From: Brevundimonas sp. A19_0
GTDB lineage: Bacteria > Pseudomonadota > Alphaproteobacteria > Caulobacterales > Caulobacteraceae
Reading direction: 5' to 3'
Assembly (NCBI RefSeq): GCF_017744255.1
Contig: NZ_JAGHQP010000015.1
Coordinates: 1-55,093 of the forward strand
DNA: 55,093 nucleotides
Position 1 is the stretch's first letter. Each line of letters opens with the position of its first letter. Made by a program: the position numbers and the translations under genes. The notes under the pieces were generated by a model. That model did not search any database, was not told the origin of the DNA, and was given only the letters and a program-made list of their open reading frames with translations. Positions 1 to 8,433 of the stretch are shown here, piece after piece.

Positions 1-253
1 GTGGCGGAGGAGGTGGCGGCGGGGGAGGCGGCGGCGTGGACCCGTTCGACGTCACCACCTGCGTCCGGTTACCGGCGGCGTCGTAGGTATAGGTCACCGT
101 CACGCCCGTCGGATAGGCCGCCGACGTCAAGCGTCCAAGTGCATCATAAGTGTAGATGACCGGATCCCTGGCGAGAGCGACGCGGGGCAGCAGGGTGAAC
201 AGTGCACCACCCGCGCCCAGCCAGCTCAGGACTTTCCTTCGGCTGCCCGACAT
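1..253 (-). CDS. Secreted YD-repeat (RHS-like) protein, N-terminal fragment cut by window edge
   Basis: The frame opens at ATG 251-253 behind a purine-rich GAGGGGGG stretch and stays open to base 1, giving 84 codons. The start encodes a signal peptide: basic MSGSRRK, then a hydrophobic stretch ending LPRVALA. The mature part begins with YD repeats of the forms YTYDALGRLT and YTYDAAGNRT, then a run of about eleven prolines that continues off the edge. YD repeats build the hollow beta-cage of RHS/teneurin-like proteins, so this is probably a secreted or surface protein related to the large RHS protein encoded divergently at 534. The C-terminus is not visible, so neither toxin nor adhesin function can be assigned. 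Confidence 0.75.
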   Translation of the reverse strand, partial: MSGSRRKVLSWLGAGGALFTLLPRVALARDPVIYTYDALGRLTSAAYPTGVTVTYTYDAAGNRTQVVTSNGSTPPPPPPPPPPP

Positions 254-320
254 TCCGTTTCCCCCCTCAATGACGGCAGTCGGGCACGAACCGCAGGGTA
301 CGTCAAGATTGAATAGTAGA

Positions 321-349
321 TTGACATCTCCCGTTAGCGGTGAAAACTT
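321..349 (+). promoter_or_regulatory. Possible promoter for the RHS operon
   Basis: A perfect TTGACA lies at 321-326 in the 119-base gap between the divergent genes. A weak, A-rich -10-like stretch follows about 17 bases later, around 344-349. The ATG at 373 is about 25 bases further on, preceded by a purine-rich AGAGGGGG ribosome site. The -35 match is good and the -10 match is poor. Confidence 0.3.
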
Positions 350-372
350 CAACCAGAGGGGGATGCACAATC

Positions 373-537
373 ATGAAAATGCTCGTTTTTGCCCTGTCCG
401 GGCGAGCCCTGATCCTGCCCGGCGCAACGGCAGCACAGACGGCTGCGCGGACTGGCGACCATGCATCCCTGCTCTGCCATGACGGCCCTGAGATCCGCTT
501 CTCCGACGTCGACACCCAACCGGAGGCTTTCCAATGA
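373..537 (+). CDS. Small secreted protein translationally coupled to the RHS gene
   Basis: This is a 54-residue frame starting at ATG 373, about 11 bases after AGAGGGGG. An upstream in-frame ATG at 340 has no ribosome site. The N-terminus resembles a signal peptide (MKMLVFALSGRA, then a hydrophobic stretch ending TAA or TAAQ), leaving about 30 mature residues with one cysteine. Its stop overlaps the start of the large RHS gene as ATGA (534-537). The RHS ribosome site GGAGG (522-526) lies inside its last codons, which suggests translational coupling. No family is recognised. It may be a leader that sets RHS translation rather than a functional protein. Confidence 0.5.
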   Translation: MKMLVFALSGRALILPGATAAQTAARTGDHASLLCHDGPEIRFSDVDTQPEAFQ

Positions 538-3500
538 TCCGCCTGTCCCGCAAGGCCATGTTGCTGGCCGTGACCTCCGGCATCGCCCTGACCGCAGGCG
601 CGGCCCACGCCCAGTCGACCGACCCTATCCCACCCGAGCATTACACGGTGGACGAACGCGGGGTGGATCTGGTGACCGGCATGTGGATGGCGATCGCGGG
701 CGGCACATCCATCGGACCCGCCGAGACGGGGCTCAGCTACAGCCAGATCCAACTGGACAATGGCATGTGGTGGGACCCCGCTATAGGCGGCATTGCCAGC
801 TGCGGGTACGGCGTGGACTGCGTAGTGACCGTAGAAGGGTTTACCGAAGTTTTCGTCTCAACCGGTTCAATGGTATTCGCCCCGAAAGATAATACTGGCT
901 CCACCCTGACATATAACTCTTCAACATCGCAGTTCACCTATACGCGCAGCGATGGTACCATCTACACGACAGAGCGTAAGGGGACCATGACGCTAAGTGA
1001 TGGCGTCGTGACCAAGAAGGTTGAACCAAATGGACTTACAACCAACTATAATTACGCAACCATAACATACGAGATTTGTCCGGAGCCGGAGACTGATCCG
1101 GAGCTCGACCTTCCTGGTGGAGGTGTCGTCTTTTGCCAGGATGTCACCGCCGGACGGCTGCAGTCCTACGACAACAATGCCGGATACATGGTCCACTATG
1201 ACTATGCATCCAATCTTGATCCAGAAGATCCGAGTTGGCACGAGGTCGCGAAGGTCACCGCGCTGAACTTGGCCGTCGACTACTGCGCGCCCACAGCGGC
1301 GACCTGTACCTTCACCCGGACCTGGCCGAGCGTGGCGTTTTCGACGGCAACGCCCAGTTCCGGGGTGACCGACCAGATATTTACCGACCAGACCGGGTTC
1401 ACCACGCGCTATCGCAGCCAGTGGGTCTCGACAGGGAAACAGACGGACGTTCTGCTCGGCACGGATCCGGATCCCGTAATCTCGGTCATCTCAACCAGTC
1501 TGGGCGTATCCAGCGTCACGGATGCCACCGGGACGTGGACATACGGCTACACCGATACCGGCTCGACCCGGATCATGGTGGTGGAAGGGCCGATCGACCA
1601 GAAGCTGACCGTGGTCACCGATCTGTACGTCGGCCAGCCGAGCTCGGCGACGCTTGTCACGGACGCGAGCACTTCTCCCTCTGGGGACCAGGTCTGGTAC
1701 TGGAGCTACACTGCCGGCGGTCGGCTCGCCTCTGTCTCAGACATCGAGGGGGGAGAGACCACCTACAGCTACGACAGTCGAGGCAACATCACCCAGGTAA
1801 CCACTTCACCGAAGTTGGGCCCGCCAGCGACAGCGATCCGGACCAGTGCCACCTACCCGACCACCTGCACCAATCTAGTGACGTGCAATCTTCCGCTCAC
1901 GACGACGGATGCTGCCGGAAACGTCACCAACTACACTTGGGACAGCACCCACGGCGGCCTCCTGACGGTCACGGCCCCGGCGCCGACCGCCGGCGCAACC
2001 CGGCCCGAGACCCGCTACACCTATGCGCCGCAGACGGCCTATTTCAAGAACAGCAGCGGCGTGATCGCGGCCGCGCCCTCGGCCATCACCCTGCCGACCC
2101 AGGTATCCGCCTGTACGACCGGAAGCAGCTGCACCGGCACCGCCAACGAGGTCCGGACCACGATCGGCTATGGTTCGACCGGCGTGGCCAATAATCTTCT
2201 GCCCGTCACAATCAGCCGCGGTTCGGGGGCCAGCCCCTCGATGGCTGTCACCACGTTGGCCTATACGCCCGAGGGTGACGTCCTGACGGTCGACGGTCCC
2301 CTGTCCGGGACGGCGGATACCACCCGCTACCGCTACGACGGACGTCGGCGCGTCGTCGGCATCGTCGGTCCGGATCCGGATGGTGCCAACGGTCGCCTGA
2401 ACCAGGCCCGGCGGTTTACCTATAACGAGTGGAGTCAGGTAACCCTCGGCGAGATCGGCACTACGCCAGGCTATACGGATGCCAACTGGGCCAGTTTCTC
2501 ACCGTTGCTGCGCACGGCCACGACCTATGACGACCATGGCCGAACCGTTCTGGTCAGCCAGCAGTCCGGTGCCGGCACGCCCATCAGCGTCCAGCAAATA
2601 TCGTACACTGCGGCCGGCCAGATCGACTGCATGGCCCTTCGCATGAACCCGGTGGTGTGGGGCAGTTTGCCCGCCTCAGCGTGCACGGCAACGACCACAG
2701 CCGGCGATGGCCCCGACCGCATCACCCGAATGACCTATGACGATGCCGGTCGCCCCCTGTCGACCACGTCGGCCTATGGTCTCCCGGAGGCCTCGACCAG
2801 CAGTGTCACCTATGGCCTGAATGGTCAGGTCGCCACCATGACGGACGGCAACGGCAACGTCTCGGAAATGACCTATGACGGGTTCAACCGGCCCAGTCGC
2901 CTGTATTTCCCCAATGCCACGGGCGGGGGCACATCCCTGACCGACTATGAAGAGGTGACCTACGACGCCTATGGCCGTCTGGCGACGTCCCGCAACCGTG
3001 CGGGTCAGGTGACCAGCTTCACCGTTGACAAGCTGGGACGGATCACCCTGGTCGACACGCCCTCGGGAACGGCCGACGTCTATTATCGGTATGACCTGCT
3101 GGGTCGTCTGACATCGATCAGCAAGACCGGCGCACTGCCCGTCGTCTGCAATGCAGATGCCACCTGTTTGACCTGGGACGCGCTGGGGCGCCAGACAGGC
3201 GAGACCACCGACCTCGGCACCGTAAGCTATGCCTATGACGCAGCCGGACGCGTGACCCGCATCACCTGGCCGGATTCCTTCTATGCCCAGTACGATCGCG
3301 ACGTCACGGGCAGGGTGACGGCCATTCGCGAGAACGGCGCGACCTCCGGCGCGGGCGTACTTGCTACCTACGCCTACAACAATCTCGGCCAGACGACGGG
3401 CATCACGCGGGGGAACGGTACCACCACGGCCTACAGCTATGATGCCGCCGGTCGGATGACGGGACTGAGCCACGACATGGCCGGTTCGGTCGCGGACGTG

Positions 3501-4844
3501 GCCTTTGGCTTTGGATACAACACAGCCGGTCAGCTGGTCAGCCGCACCGTGTCCAACGCCGACTATGTCTATGCCCCGACCACCGGCGCGACCAGCTATG
3601 CCAACAACGGCCGGAACCAGGCGACCTCGGTCGGCGGGACCGCCGTCACTTATGACGCCGACCAGAACACGGCCACCGCTCTGGGCAACAGCTATGCCTA
3701 TGACGCGGTGGGGCGACTGACCTCGGCCACGATTGGCGGCACGGGGTACGGTTTTGACTATGACCCCAGCGGCCGGCTGGCCAGCACGGGCAGCACCCGC
3801 TTCCGGTATGCCGGCGCCCAGCTGATCGGCGAATATAGCGCAACCGGTACCCTGACCACTCGTCACGTTCCGGGGCGAGGCCTTGACGAGCCGGTCGCGA
3901 GCTATTTCGGGAGTACGAGGGTCCAGCAGATCGCAGACGAGCGCGGCTCGATCATTGGCGTGGCCCAGGCCGGTGGCACGGTCACCATCAACCGCTATGA
4001 TGAATATGGCGTGCCGGATGCCTCGAACCGCTTCCAGTATACAGGCCAAGCCTGGATGGCCCCAAACCTCTACTACTATCGCGCACGCGCCTATGCGCCC
4101 GAATTGGGGCGCTTCCTACAGCCTGATCCGATCGGTTATGCGGGGGGATCCAATCTCTACGCCTATGTAGGCGGAGATCCGGTCAACTTAGTCGATCCCA
4201 CAGGGCTCACCGGTCGGCACTTCGATGTTTTCGAGTGCCTACGCCGCGGGGGGGTCCCCAACGAGACACGTGTGGAGGGGGAAGATCACGGCACGTGCAC
4301 CGGTCCCACCTTTGGCGGCTTTGGAGGTTTCGGAGGCAACCCCGATTGGCCTGGCCAACCTGATATGCCCGGCGTCGACGGCTCGGGTGGTGGAACAACC
4401 CTTGATGAGATCGTCGTTGTCGGTCGACGACGCCCCCATACCTTTACTATAACTATGCCCCTTTTATGCGGAGGCGCCGAGGCATTCGCATTCCTTTTGG
4501 GGCCTAACATTTCAGCGCCCGGAGCACCCGCAATACGAGATGACGGCTTTAACCCTCGCGTTGCACTCTTGGGAGGAAACTACATATCTCAGGACGTGAG
4601 TTTCAGAAATCTAACGATCCACAATGCTACCCTGGAGGGCGAGCACGATTTCCACCCTGGAGACGTATACATCCAAGTATTCGGAATTTCAGATCGTTCG
4701 TCGATATTGTCTATAGTGGGCACGGGAGAGGGCGACCACTACTTGCTCAACGCAGCAGCATTTTATGGACATTTTGGTGCGGTCACGGCGAATGGCACGG
4801 CCGCCTTTTGCTTGGCCCGACGAGGAGCGGAAACCCTAAGATGA
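534..4844 (+). CDS. Secreted RHS/YD-repeat protein with variable C-terminal tip
   Basis: The protein has 1436 residues and starts at ATG 534, seven bases after GGAGG. Residues 1-26 form a Sec signal peptide ending AAHAQ. More than a dozen YD repeats follow from about residue 410 (YSYDSRGNITQV, YRYDLLGRLTSI, YAYDAAGRVTRI and similar). The RHS-associated core lies around residues 1150-1225 and contains GRFLQPDPIGYAGG, NLYAYV and DPTGL. In polymorphic-toxin RHS proteins a cage encapsulates a C-terminal domain that starts just after this core. Here the tip (about 1226-1436) is Gly-rich at first, contains LDEIVVVGRR (1290-1299), and matches no toxin I recognise. GC content visibly falls from about 4440 on, as in horizontally exchanged tips. 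The Sec signal argues for export to the periplasm or surface rather than direct delivery by a cytoplasmic secretion machine. Confidence 0.85.
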   Translation: MIRLSRKAMLLAVTSGIALTAGAAHAQSTDPIPPEHYTVDERGVDLVTGMWMAIAGGTSIGPAETGLSYSQIQLDNGMWWDPAIGGIASCGYGVDCVVTVEGFTEVFVSTGSMVFAPKDNTGSTLTYNSSTSQFTYTRSDGTIYTTERKGTMTLSDGVVTKKVEPNGLTTNYNYATITYEICPEPETDPELDLPGGGVVFCQDVTAGRLQSYDNNAGYMVHYDYASNLDPEDPSWHEVAKVTALNLAVDYCAPTAATCTFTRTWPSVAFSTATPSSGVTDQIFTDQTGFTTRYRSQWVSTGKQTDVLLGTDPDPVISVISTSLGVSSVTDATGTWTYGYTDTGSTRIMVVEGPIDQKLTVVTDLYVGQPSSATLVTDASTSPSGDQVWYWSYTAGGRLASVSDIEGGETTYSYDSRGNITQVTTSPKLGPPATAIRTSATYPTTCTNLVTCNLPLTTTDAAGNVTNYTWDSTHGGLLTVTAPAPTAGATRPETRYTYAPQTAYFKNSSGVIAAAPSAITLPTQVSACTTGSSCTGTANEVRTTIGYGSTGVANNLLPVTISRGSGASPSMAVTTLAYTPEGDVLTVDGPLSGTADTTRYRYDGRRRVVGIVGPDPDGANGRLNQARRFTYNEWSQVTLGEIGTTPGYTDANWASFSPLLRTATTYDDHGRTVLVSQQSGAGTPISVQQISYTAAGQIDCMALRMNPVVWGSLPASACTATTTAGDGPDRITRMTYDDAGRPLSTTSAYGLPEASTSSVTYGLNGQVATMTDGNGNVSEMTYDGFNRPSRLYFPNATGGGTSLTDYEEVTYDAYGRLATSRNRAGQVTSFTVDKLGRITLVDTPSGTADVYYRYDLLGRLTSISKTGALPVVCNADATCLTWDALGRQTGETTDLGTVSYAYDAAGRVTRITWPDSFYAQYDRDVTGRVTAIRENGATSGAGVLATYAYNNLGQTTGITRGNGTTTAYSYDAAGRMTGLSHDMAGSVADVAFGFGYNTAGQLVSRTVSNADYVYAPTTGATSYANNGRNQATSVGGTAVTYDADQNTATALGNSYAYDAVGRLTSATIGGTGYGFDYDPSGRLASTGSTRFRYAGAQLIGEYSATGTLTTRHVPGRGLDEPVASYFGSTRVQQIADERGSIIGVAQAGGTVTINRYDEYGVPDASNRFQYTGQAWMAPNLYYYRARAYAPELGRFLQPDPIGYAGGSNLYAYVGGDPVNLVDPTGLTGRHFDVFECLRRGGVPNETRVEGEDHGTCTGPTFGGFGGFGGNPDWPGQPDMPGVDGSGGGTTLDEIVVVGRRRPHTFTITMPLLCGGAEAFAFLLGPNISAPGAPAIRDDGFNPRVALLGGNYISQDVSFRNLTIHNATLEGEHDFHPGDVYIQVFGISDRSSILSIVGTGEGDHYLLNAAAFYGHFGAVTANGTAAFCLARRGAETLR

Positions 4845-4859
4845 AACAATGGTGATCAT

Positions 4860-5327
4860 ATGAAATTTTGTCGTACGAGCGTTGCAATTATGGCGTCACT
4901 GTTGGTGTGCGGATGCACGACCTCCAAGAAGAAGTTTCAGGTGGAAGTATGCCTTAGTGATGAGGTTCAGGAGGAGAGCTTTCTAATATTTATGCGCGCC
5001 GTTGCTGACAAAAGCGGATTGGTATTCATAGACGGAAGCGATACGTATGATCGTCGTAGTGCAGAATTGGGAATAGACTCGGTTCCCGGCAATACAATAT
5101 ATTTTGGCGCGGAAAGCGAGACCGATTCGGGCGGGTTTACAGGTGGGAACTTAGGCCTTAACCGGTTCCAAGTCGGGCTAGCGATGACGCCTACAGAAGA
5201 TGCATCCTTCAACGCTAGGATGATTGAGCGAACAACCGACGAAGTGATCACGCGATGGACCGCGCGTCGAGTGCCCGCAGATGCCACCTTTAAGCCGCGA
5301 CCGGGATGTGGTGACGGCCAAAGATAG
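4860..5327 (+). CDS. Putative lipoprotein following the RHS gene (possible immunity partner)
   Basis: A 155-residue product starting 15 bases after the RHS stop. The N-terminus MKFCRTSVAIMASLL leads to VCGC, a lipobox-like site that would place lipidated Cys at residue 19; Cys at the -2 position is atypical. The mature domain (residues 20-155) has no family I recognise. Base composition is markedly more AT-rich than in the virB genes downstream and resembles the RHS tip, so tip and lipoprotein look like one exchanged unit. Small genes directly after RHS toxins usually encode cognate immunity proteins, and a periplasmic lipoprotein would suit a toxin acting in the periplasm. That role is inference from position only. 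Confidence 0.6.
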   Translation: MKFCRTSVAIMASLLVCGCTTSKKKFQVEVCLSDEVQEESFLIFMRAVADKSGLVFIDGSDTYDRRSAELGIDSVPGNTIYFGAESETDSGGFTGGNLGLNRFQVGLAMTPTEDASFNARMIERTTDEVITRWTARRVPADATFKPRPGCGDGQR

Positions 5328-5463
5328 GTGTGAACCAGCCTTATGGCACGTACGAGAGTGGATAGCTGCAACGGCTGGATCTTAGGCTATCCTTCTTCCT
5401 TCATCTTGGCAGGCGAACCCATCTCCGCCTAGTGTGACGCGTAAGGATTGTGTGGGGGCGTAA

Positions 5464-5790
5464 ATGAAGCGTTTGGCGAAGGCATTCTCAGGAGGCACGG
5501 CGACGCTCTTGGCCCTGTCACTGGCCACCACGGCCCAGGCCCAGGTCGCGCTGACCGACCCCAGCGGTTCGGGCCCCATTGTCTCGGCCGTTCAGTGGCT
5601 TCAGGGCACGCTGCTGGGGACGGTCGCCACGGTCGTCGCCGTGATTGCGGTGGCCTGTGTCGGGCTGTTGATGCTGACCGGGCGGATCGACTGGCGGCGG
5701 GGCGCTGTGGTTGTGCTGGGGTGTTTCATCCTCTTCGGCGCGGTGAGCATCGTGGCCGGCATCCAGTCCGCCGCCACCTTCGGCGGCTGA
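5464..5790 (+). CDS. virB2: VirB2-like type IV secretion pilin (TrbC/VirB2 family)
   Basis: A 108-residue product, first gene of the virB operon. A signal peptide (residues 1-26, ending TTAQAQ) is followed by a short polar segment and two hydrophobic helices: GTLLGTVATVVAVIAVACVGLLM and AVVVLGCFILFGAVSIVAGI. They flank a positively charged turn (TGRIDWRRG). This layout, including the W-x-x-G motif between helices, is typical of VirB2 and TrbC pilins, which form the conjugative pilus. The start ATG 5464 follows GGGGG by a few bases. The 136-base gap upstream presumably carries the operon promoter, but I see no clear consensus there. The next gene begins four bases after the stop. Confidence 0.85.
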   Translation: MKRLAKAFSGGTATLLALSLATTAQAQVALTDPSGSGPIVSAVQWLQGTLLGTVATVVAVIAVACVGLLMLTGRIDWRRGAVVVLGCFILFGAVSIVAGIQSAATFGG

Positions 5791-5794
5791 CGCC

Positions 5795-6079
5795 GTGGAC
5801 CATCTGGAACGGACCCCGATTTTCACGGCCCTGACGCGGCCGCTGATGTTCGCGGGCGTGACCTACAACTACTTCATCATCAATGCGGTGATCGCCGCCG
5901 AGCTGTTCCTGATATTCCGGTCGGCGTGGGTGCTGCCGGTGGCGCTGTTGATCCATGGCATCGGTGTGCTGTTGTGCCTGCGTGAGCCGCGCACGATCGA
6001 CCTGTGGCTGATGCGGATCGGCCGGTGCCCGCGCGTGCGCAACTACGACATCTGGCGATGCAACTCCTACCGTCCCTGA
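5795..6079 (+). CDS. virB3: VirB3-like inner-membrane type IV secretion protein
   Basis: A 94-residue product with a GTG start four bases after virB2. The N-terminus MDHLERTPIFTALTRPLMFAGV has the R/P-x-x-x-A-L-T-R-P pattern of VirB3. A hydrophobic hairpin (about residues 25-60) follows, and a basic C-terminal tail lies on one face of the membrane. VirB3 is a small inner-membrane subunit that associates with the VirB4 ATPase, and in some systems the two are fused. Here they are separate but overlapping frames. Position between virB2 and virB4 matches the standard order. Confidence 0.85.
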   Translation: MDHLERTPIFTALTRPLMFAGVTYNYFIINAVIAAELFLIFRSAWVLPVALLIHGIGVLLCLREPRTIDLWLMRIGRCPRVRNYDIWRCNSYRP

Positions 6080-8433
6080 GCCAGGGGGCTGGCACGGTGC
6101 GGCGCGAGCAGGCGGCGGGCACCCACCTGCCCTATGCCCGGCATGTGGACGACCACACGATCGCGACGCGCGACGGTCTGCTGATGCAGACCATCCGCCT
6201 GCGCGGCCTGCTGTTCGAGACCGCCGATACGGGCGAGCTCAACTATCGCAAGACGCTGCGCGACGCGATGCTGCGCGCCATCGGCTCGTCACGCTTTGCC
6301 CTGTATCATCACGTGGTCCGACGTCGGGTGCAGGTCGATCTGGACGAAGCCTACCCCGACGCCTTTTCCCAGAGCCTCGGGGATCGGTGGGCCGACCGTC
6401 TGGTCAGCCGCTCGCTGTTCGTCAACGACCTGTACCTGACCCTCATCCGCCGCCCGCTTCAGGGCAGGATCGGACTGGCAGACCAGGTCCGGAACTGGTT
6501 CGTCCGCGCCGGCGAGGCGCCGGGTACCAGCCTGGCCCACGAGCTGTCGCAGCTGGAAGCCGGGCGCGATGCGCTGATGTCTGCGCTCGGGGAGTATGAG
6601 CCGCGGCTGCTGGGCGTTCGCGAGACGCCGTCCGGCATGGCCTCCGAGCCGCTCGAGTTCCTGTCGGAGCTCTTCAATGGCGAGCAGCGCCCCGTGCTGA
6701 TGCCGCATCAGGACCTGGGCGCCTACCTCCCCTATCGTCGCATCAGCTTCGGCCAGGACGCGGTCGAGCTGTCGGCGGCCGGCCATCTGGGACGCAGCTT
6801 CGTCGGCGTCGTATCGATCAAGGATTACCCGGCCTGGAGTGCGCCGGGCATGTTCGACGATCTGCTGCGCCTGCCGTTCGAACTGACCATCACCCAGTCC
6901 TTCGCCTTTGTGGAGCGGCAGGCTGCGCTGGAGCGCATGAACCTGTCGCTGCGCCGCATGCGGTCGGCCGAGGACGAGGCCCTGTCCCTGCGGGGGGAAC
7001 TGGCCCAGGCCAAGGACGACGTCGCGGCGGGTCGGGCCGGCTATGGCGAACACCACATGACGCTGGCCGTCCGGGGCGACACGCCCGCGGCGGTGGATGC
7101 CGCCGTGGCCGATGTGACCGCCAGTCTGGCGGATATGGGCATCGTCGCCGTCCGCGAGGAGATTGCGCTGGAGCCCGCCTTCTGGGCCCAGTTTCCGGCG
7201 AACTTCAAGTACATCGCGCGGCGGGGTCTGGTCTCGACCAACAATTTCGCGGGACTGGCCAGCGGCCACAACTTCCCCATGGGCGAGCGCTCGGGCAGCC
7301 ATTGGGGTCAGGCGATCAGCCTGCTGGAGACCACCGCGGCCGGGCCCTATTTCTTCAACTTCCACCAGGGCGACCTCGGGAACTTCACCGTCATCGGTCC
7401 CTCGGGCTCGGGCAAGACCGTAGTGCTCAACTTTCTGCTGGCCCAGGCGCGCAAGCTGAAGCCCCGCATCATCTTCTTCGACAAGGACCGGGGCGCGGAA
7501 CTGTTCATCCGCGCCATCGGCGGGCGCTACGACCTGCTGCGTCCGGGAGAAGCCTCGGGTCTGAACCCGCTGCAACTGGAGGACACCGCCGCGAACCGCG
7601 GTTTTCTTGCAGACTGGCTGGCCCAGCTGGCCGGGGGCGCCGACGTCAGCGAGCGCGCCCGGATCCAGGATGCCATCAGTGCCAACTTCGACCAACCCGC
7701 CCGCCATCGCCGGCTGAGACATCTGGTCGAACTGTTCCGCGGGGATCAGCGCGCCCAGGCCGGAGACCTCTGGTCGCGCCTGCGTCCCTGGTGGGGGGAT
7801 GGCGACCGGGCATGGCTGTTCGACAATCCGAAAGACCTCACCGACCTGTCCGCGGATACCGTGGGCTTTGACATGACGGTGCTGCTGGACGATCCGGTCG
7901 TGCGGACACCGGCCATGATGTACCTGTTCCACCGGGTCGAAGAACGCCTTGACGGCACGCCGGCCATCATTGTGGTCGATGAGGGCTGGAAGGCCCTGGA
8001 CGACGACGTCTTTGTCCGCCGTATCAAGGACTGGGAAAAAACGATCCGCAAACGCAACGGGATCGTCGGCTTCGCGACCCAGAGCGCGCAGGACGCTCTC
8101 GAAAGCCGGATCGCCAGCGCCATCATCGAACAGGCGGCCACCCAGATCTTCATGGTCAATCCGAAGGCCCGGGCCGAGGATTACATCGACGGTTTCGGGC
8201 TTTCCTCGCACGAACTGGATCTGATCCGTACCCTGCCCGACAGCGCGCATTGTTTTCTGATCCGGCGCGGCGGAGAGAGCGTCGTGGCGCGACTGGACCT
8301 GTCCGGAGAGCGCGACGTCCTGGCCATTCTTTCCGGGCGGGAGCGGACGGTCCGACTGCTCGATGAAATCCGGGCGGCCGTTGGCGACGACCCCGCTGAC
8401 TGGATGCCGCCCCTGCTGGAGCAGGTGTCATGA
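6058..8433 (+). CDS. virB4: VirB4 type IV secretion ATPase (CagE/TrbE/VirB family)
   Basis: A 791-residue protein if started at ATG 6058, which overlaps virB3 by 22 bases. The frame is open back to GTG 6004, which would add 18 residues, but these only mirror virB3 coding in another frame. The N-terminal half is the VirB4 domain. The C-terminal half is a RecA-like ATPase with Walker A GPSGSGKT (about 447-454) and Walker B IIVVDEGWKAL (about 637-647), followed by the FATQSAQDAL segment typical of VirB4/TraC. VirB4 powers pilin extraction from the membrane and substrate transfer. The stop overlaps the next start (ATGATGA), so translation is coupled. Confidence 0.93.
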   Translation: MQLLPSLSQGAGTVRREQAAGTHLPYARHVDDHTIATRDGLLMQTIRLRGLLFETADTGELNYRKTLRDAMLRAIGSSRFALYHHVVRRRVQVDLDEAYPDAFSQSLGDRWADRLVSRSLFVNDLYLTLIRRPLQGRIGLADQVRNWFVRAGEAPGTSLAHELSQLEAGRDALMSALGEYEPRLLGVRETPSGMASEPLEFLSELFNGEQRPVLMPHQDLGAYLPYRRISFGQDAVELSAAGHLGRSFVGVVSIKDYPAWSAPGMFDDLLRLPFELTITQSFAFVERQAALERMNLSLRRMRSAEDEALSLRGELAQAKDDVAAGRAGYGEHHMTLAVRGDTPAAVDAAVADVTASLADMGIVAVREEIALEPAFWAQFPANFKYIARRGLVSTNNFAGLASGHNFPMGERSGSHWGQAISLLETTAAGPYFFNFHQGDLGNFTVIGPSGSGKTVVLNFLLAQARKLKPRIIFFDKDRGAELFIRAIGGRYDLLRPGEASGLNPLQLEDTAANRGFLADWLAQLAGGADVSERARIQDAISANFDQPARHRRLRHLVELFRGDQRAQAGDLWSRLRPWWGDGDRAWLFDNPKDLTDLSADTVGFDMTVLLDDPVVRTPAMMYLFHRVEERLDGTPAIIVVDEGWKALDDDVFVRRIKDWEKTIRKRNGIVGFATQSAQDALESRIASAIIEQAATQIFMVNPKARAEDYIDGFGLSSHELDLIRTLPDSAHCFLIRRGGESVVARLDLSGERDVLAILSGRERTVRLLDEIRAAVGDDPADWMPPLLEQVS

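Noticed and set aside
6004..6057. GTG 6004 as the virB4 start.
   Set aside because: The extra 18 residues lie entirely inside virB3 and do not resemble a VirB4 N-terminus; ATG 6058 gives a shorter overlap. It remains possible.
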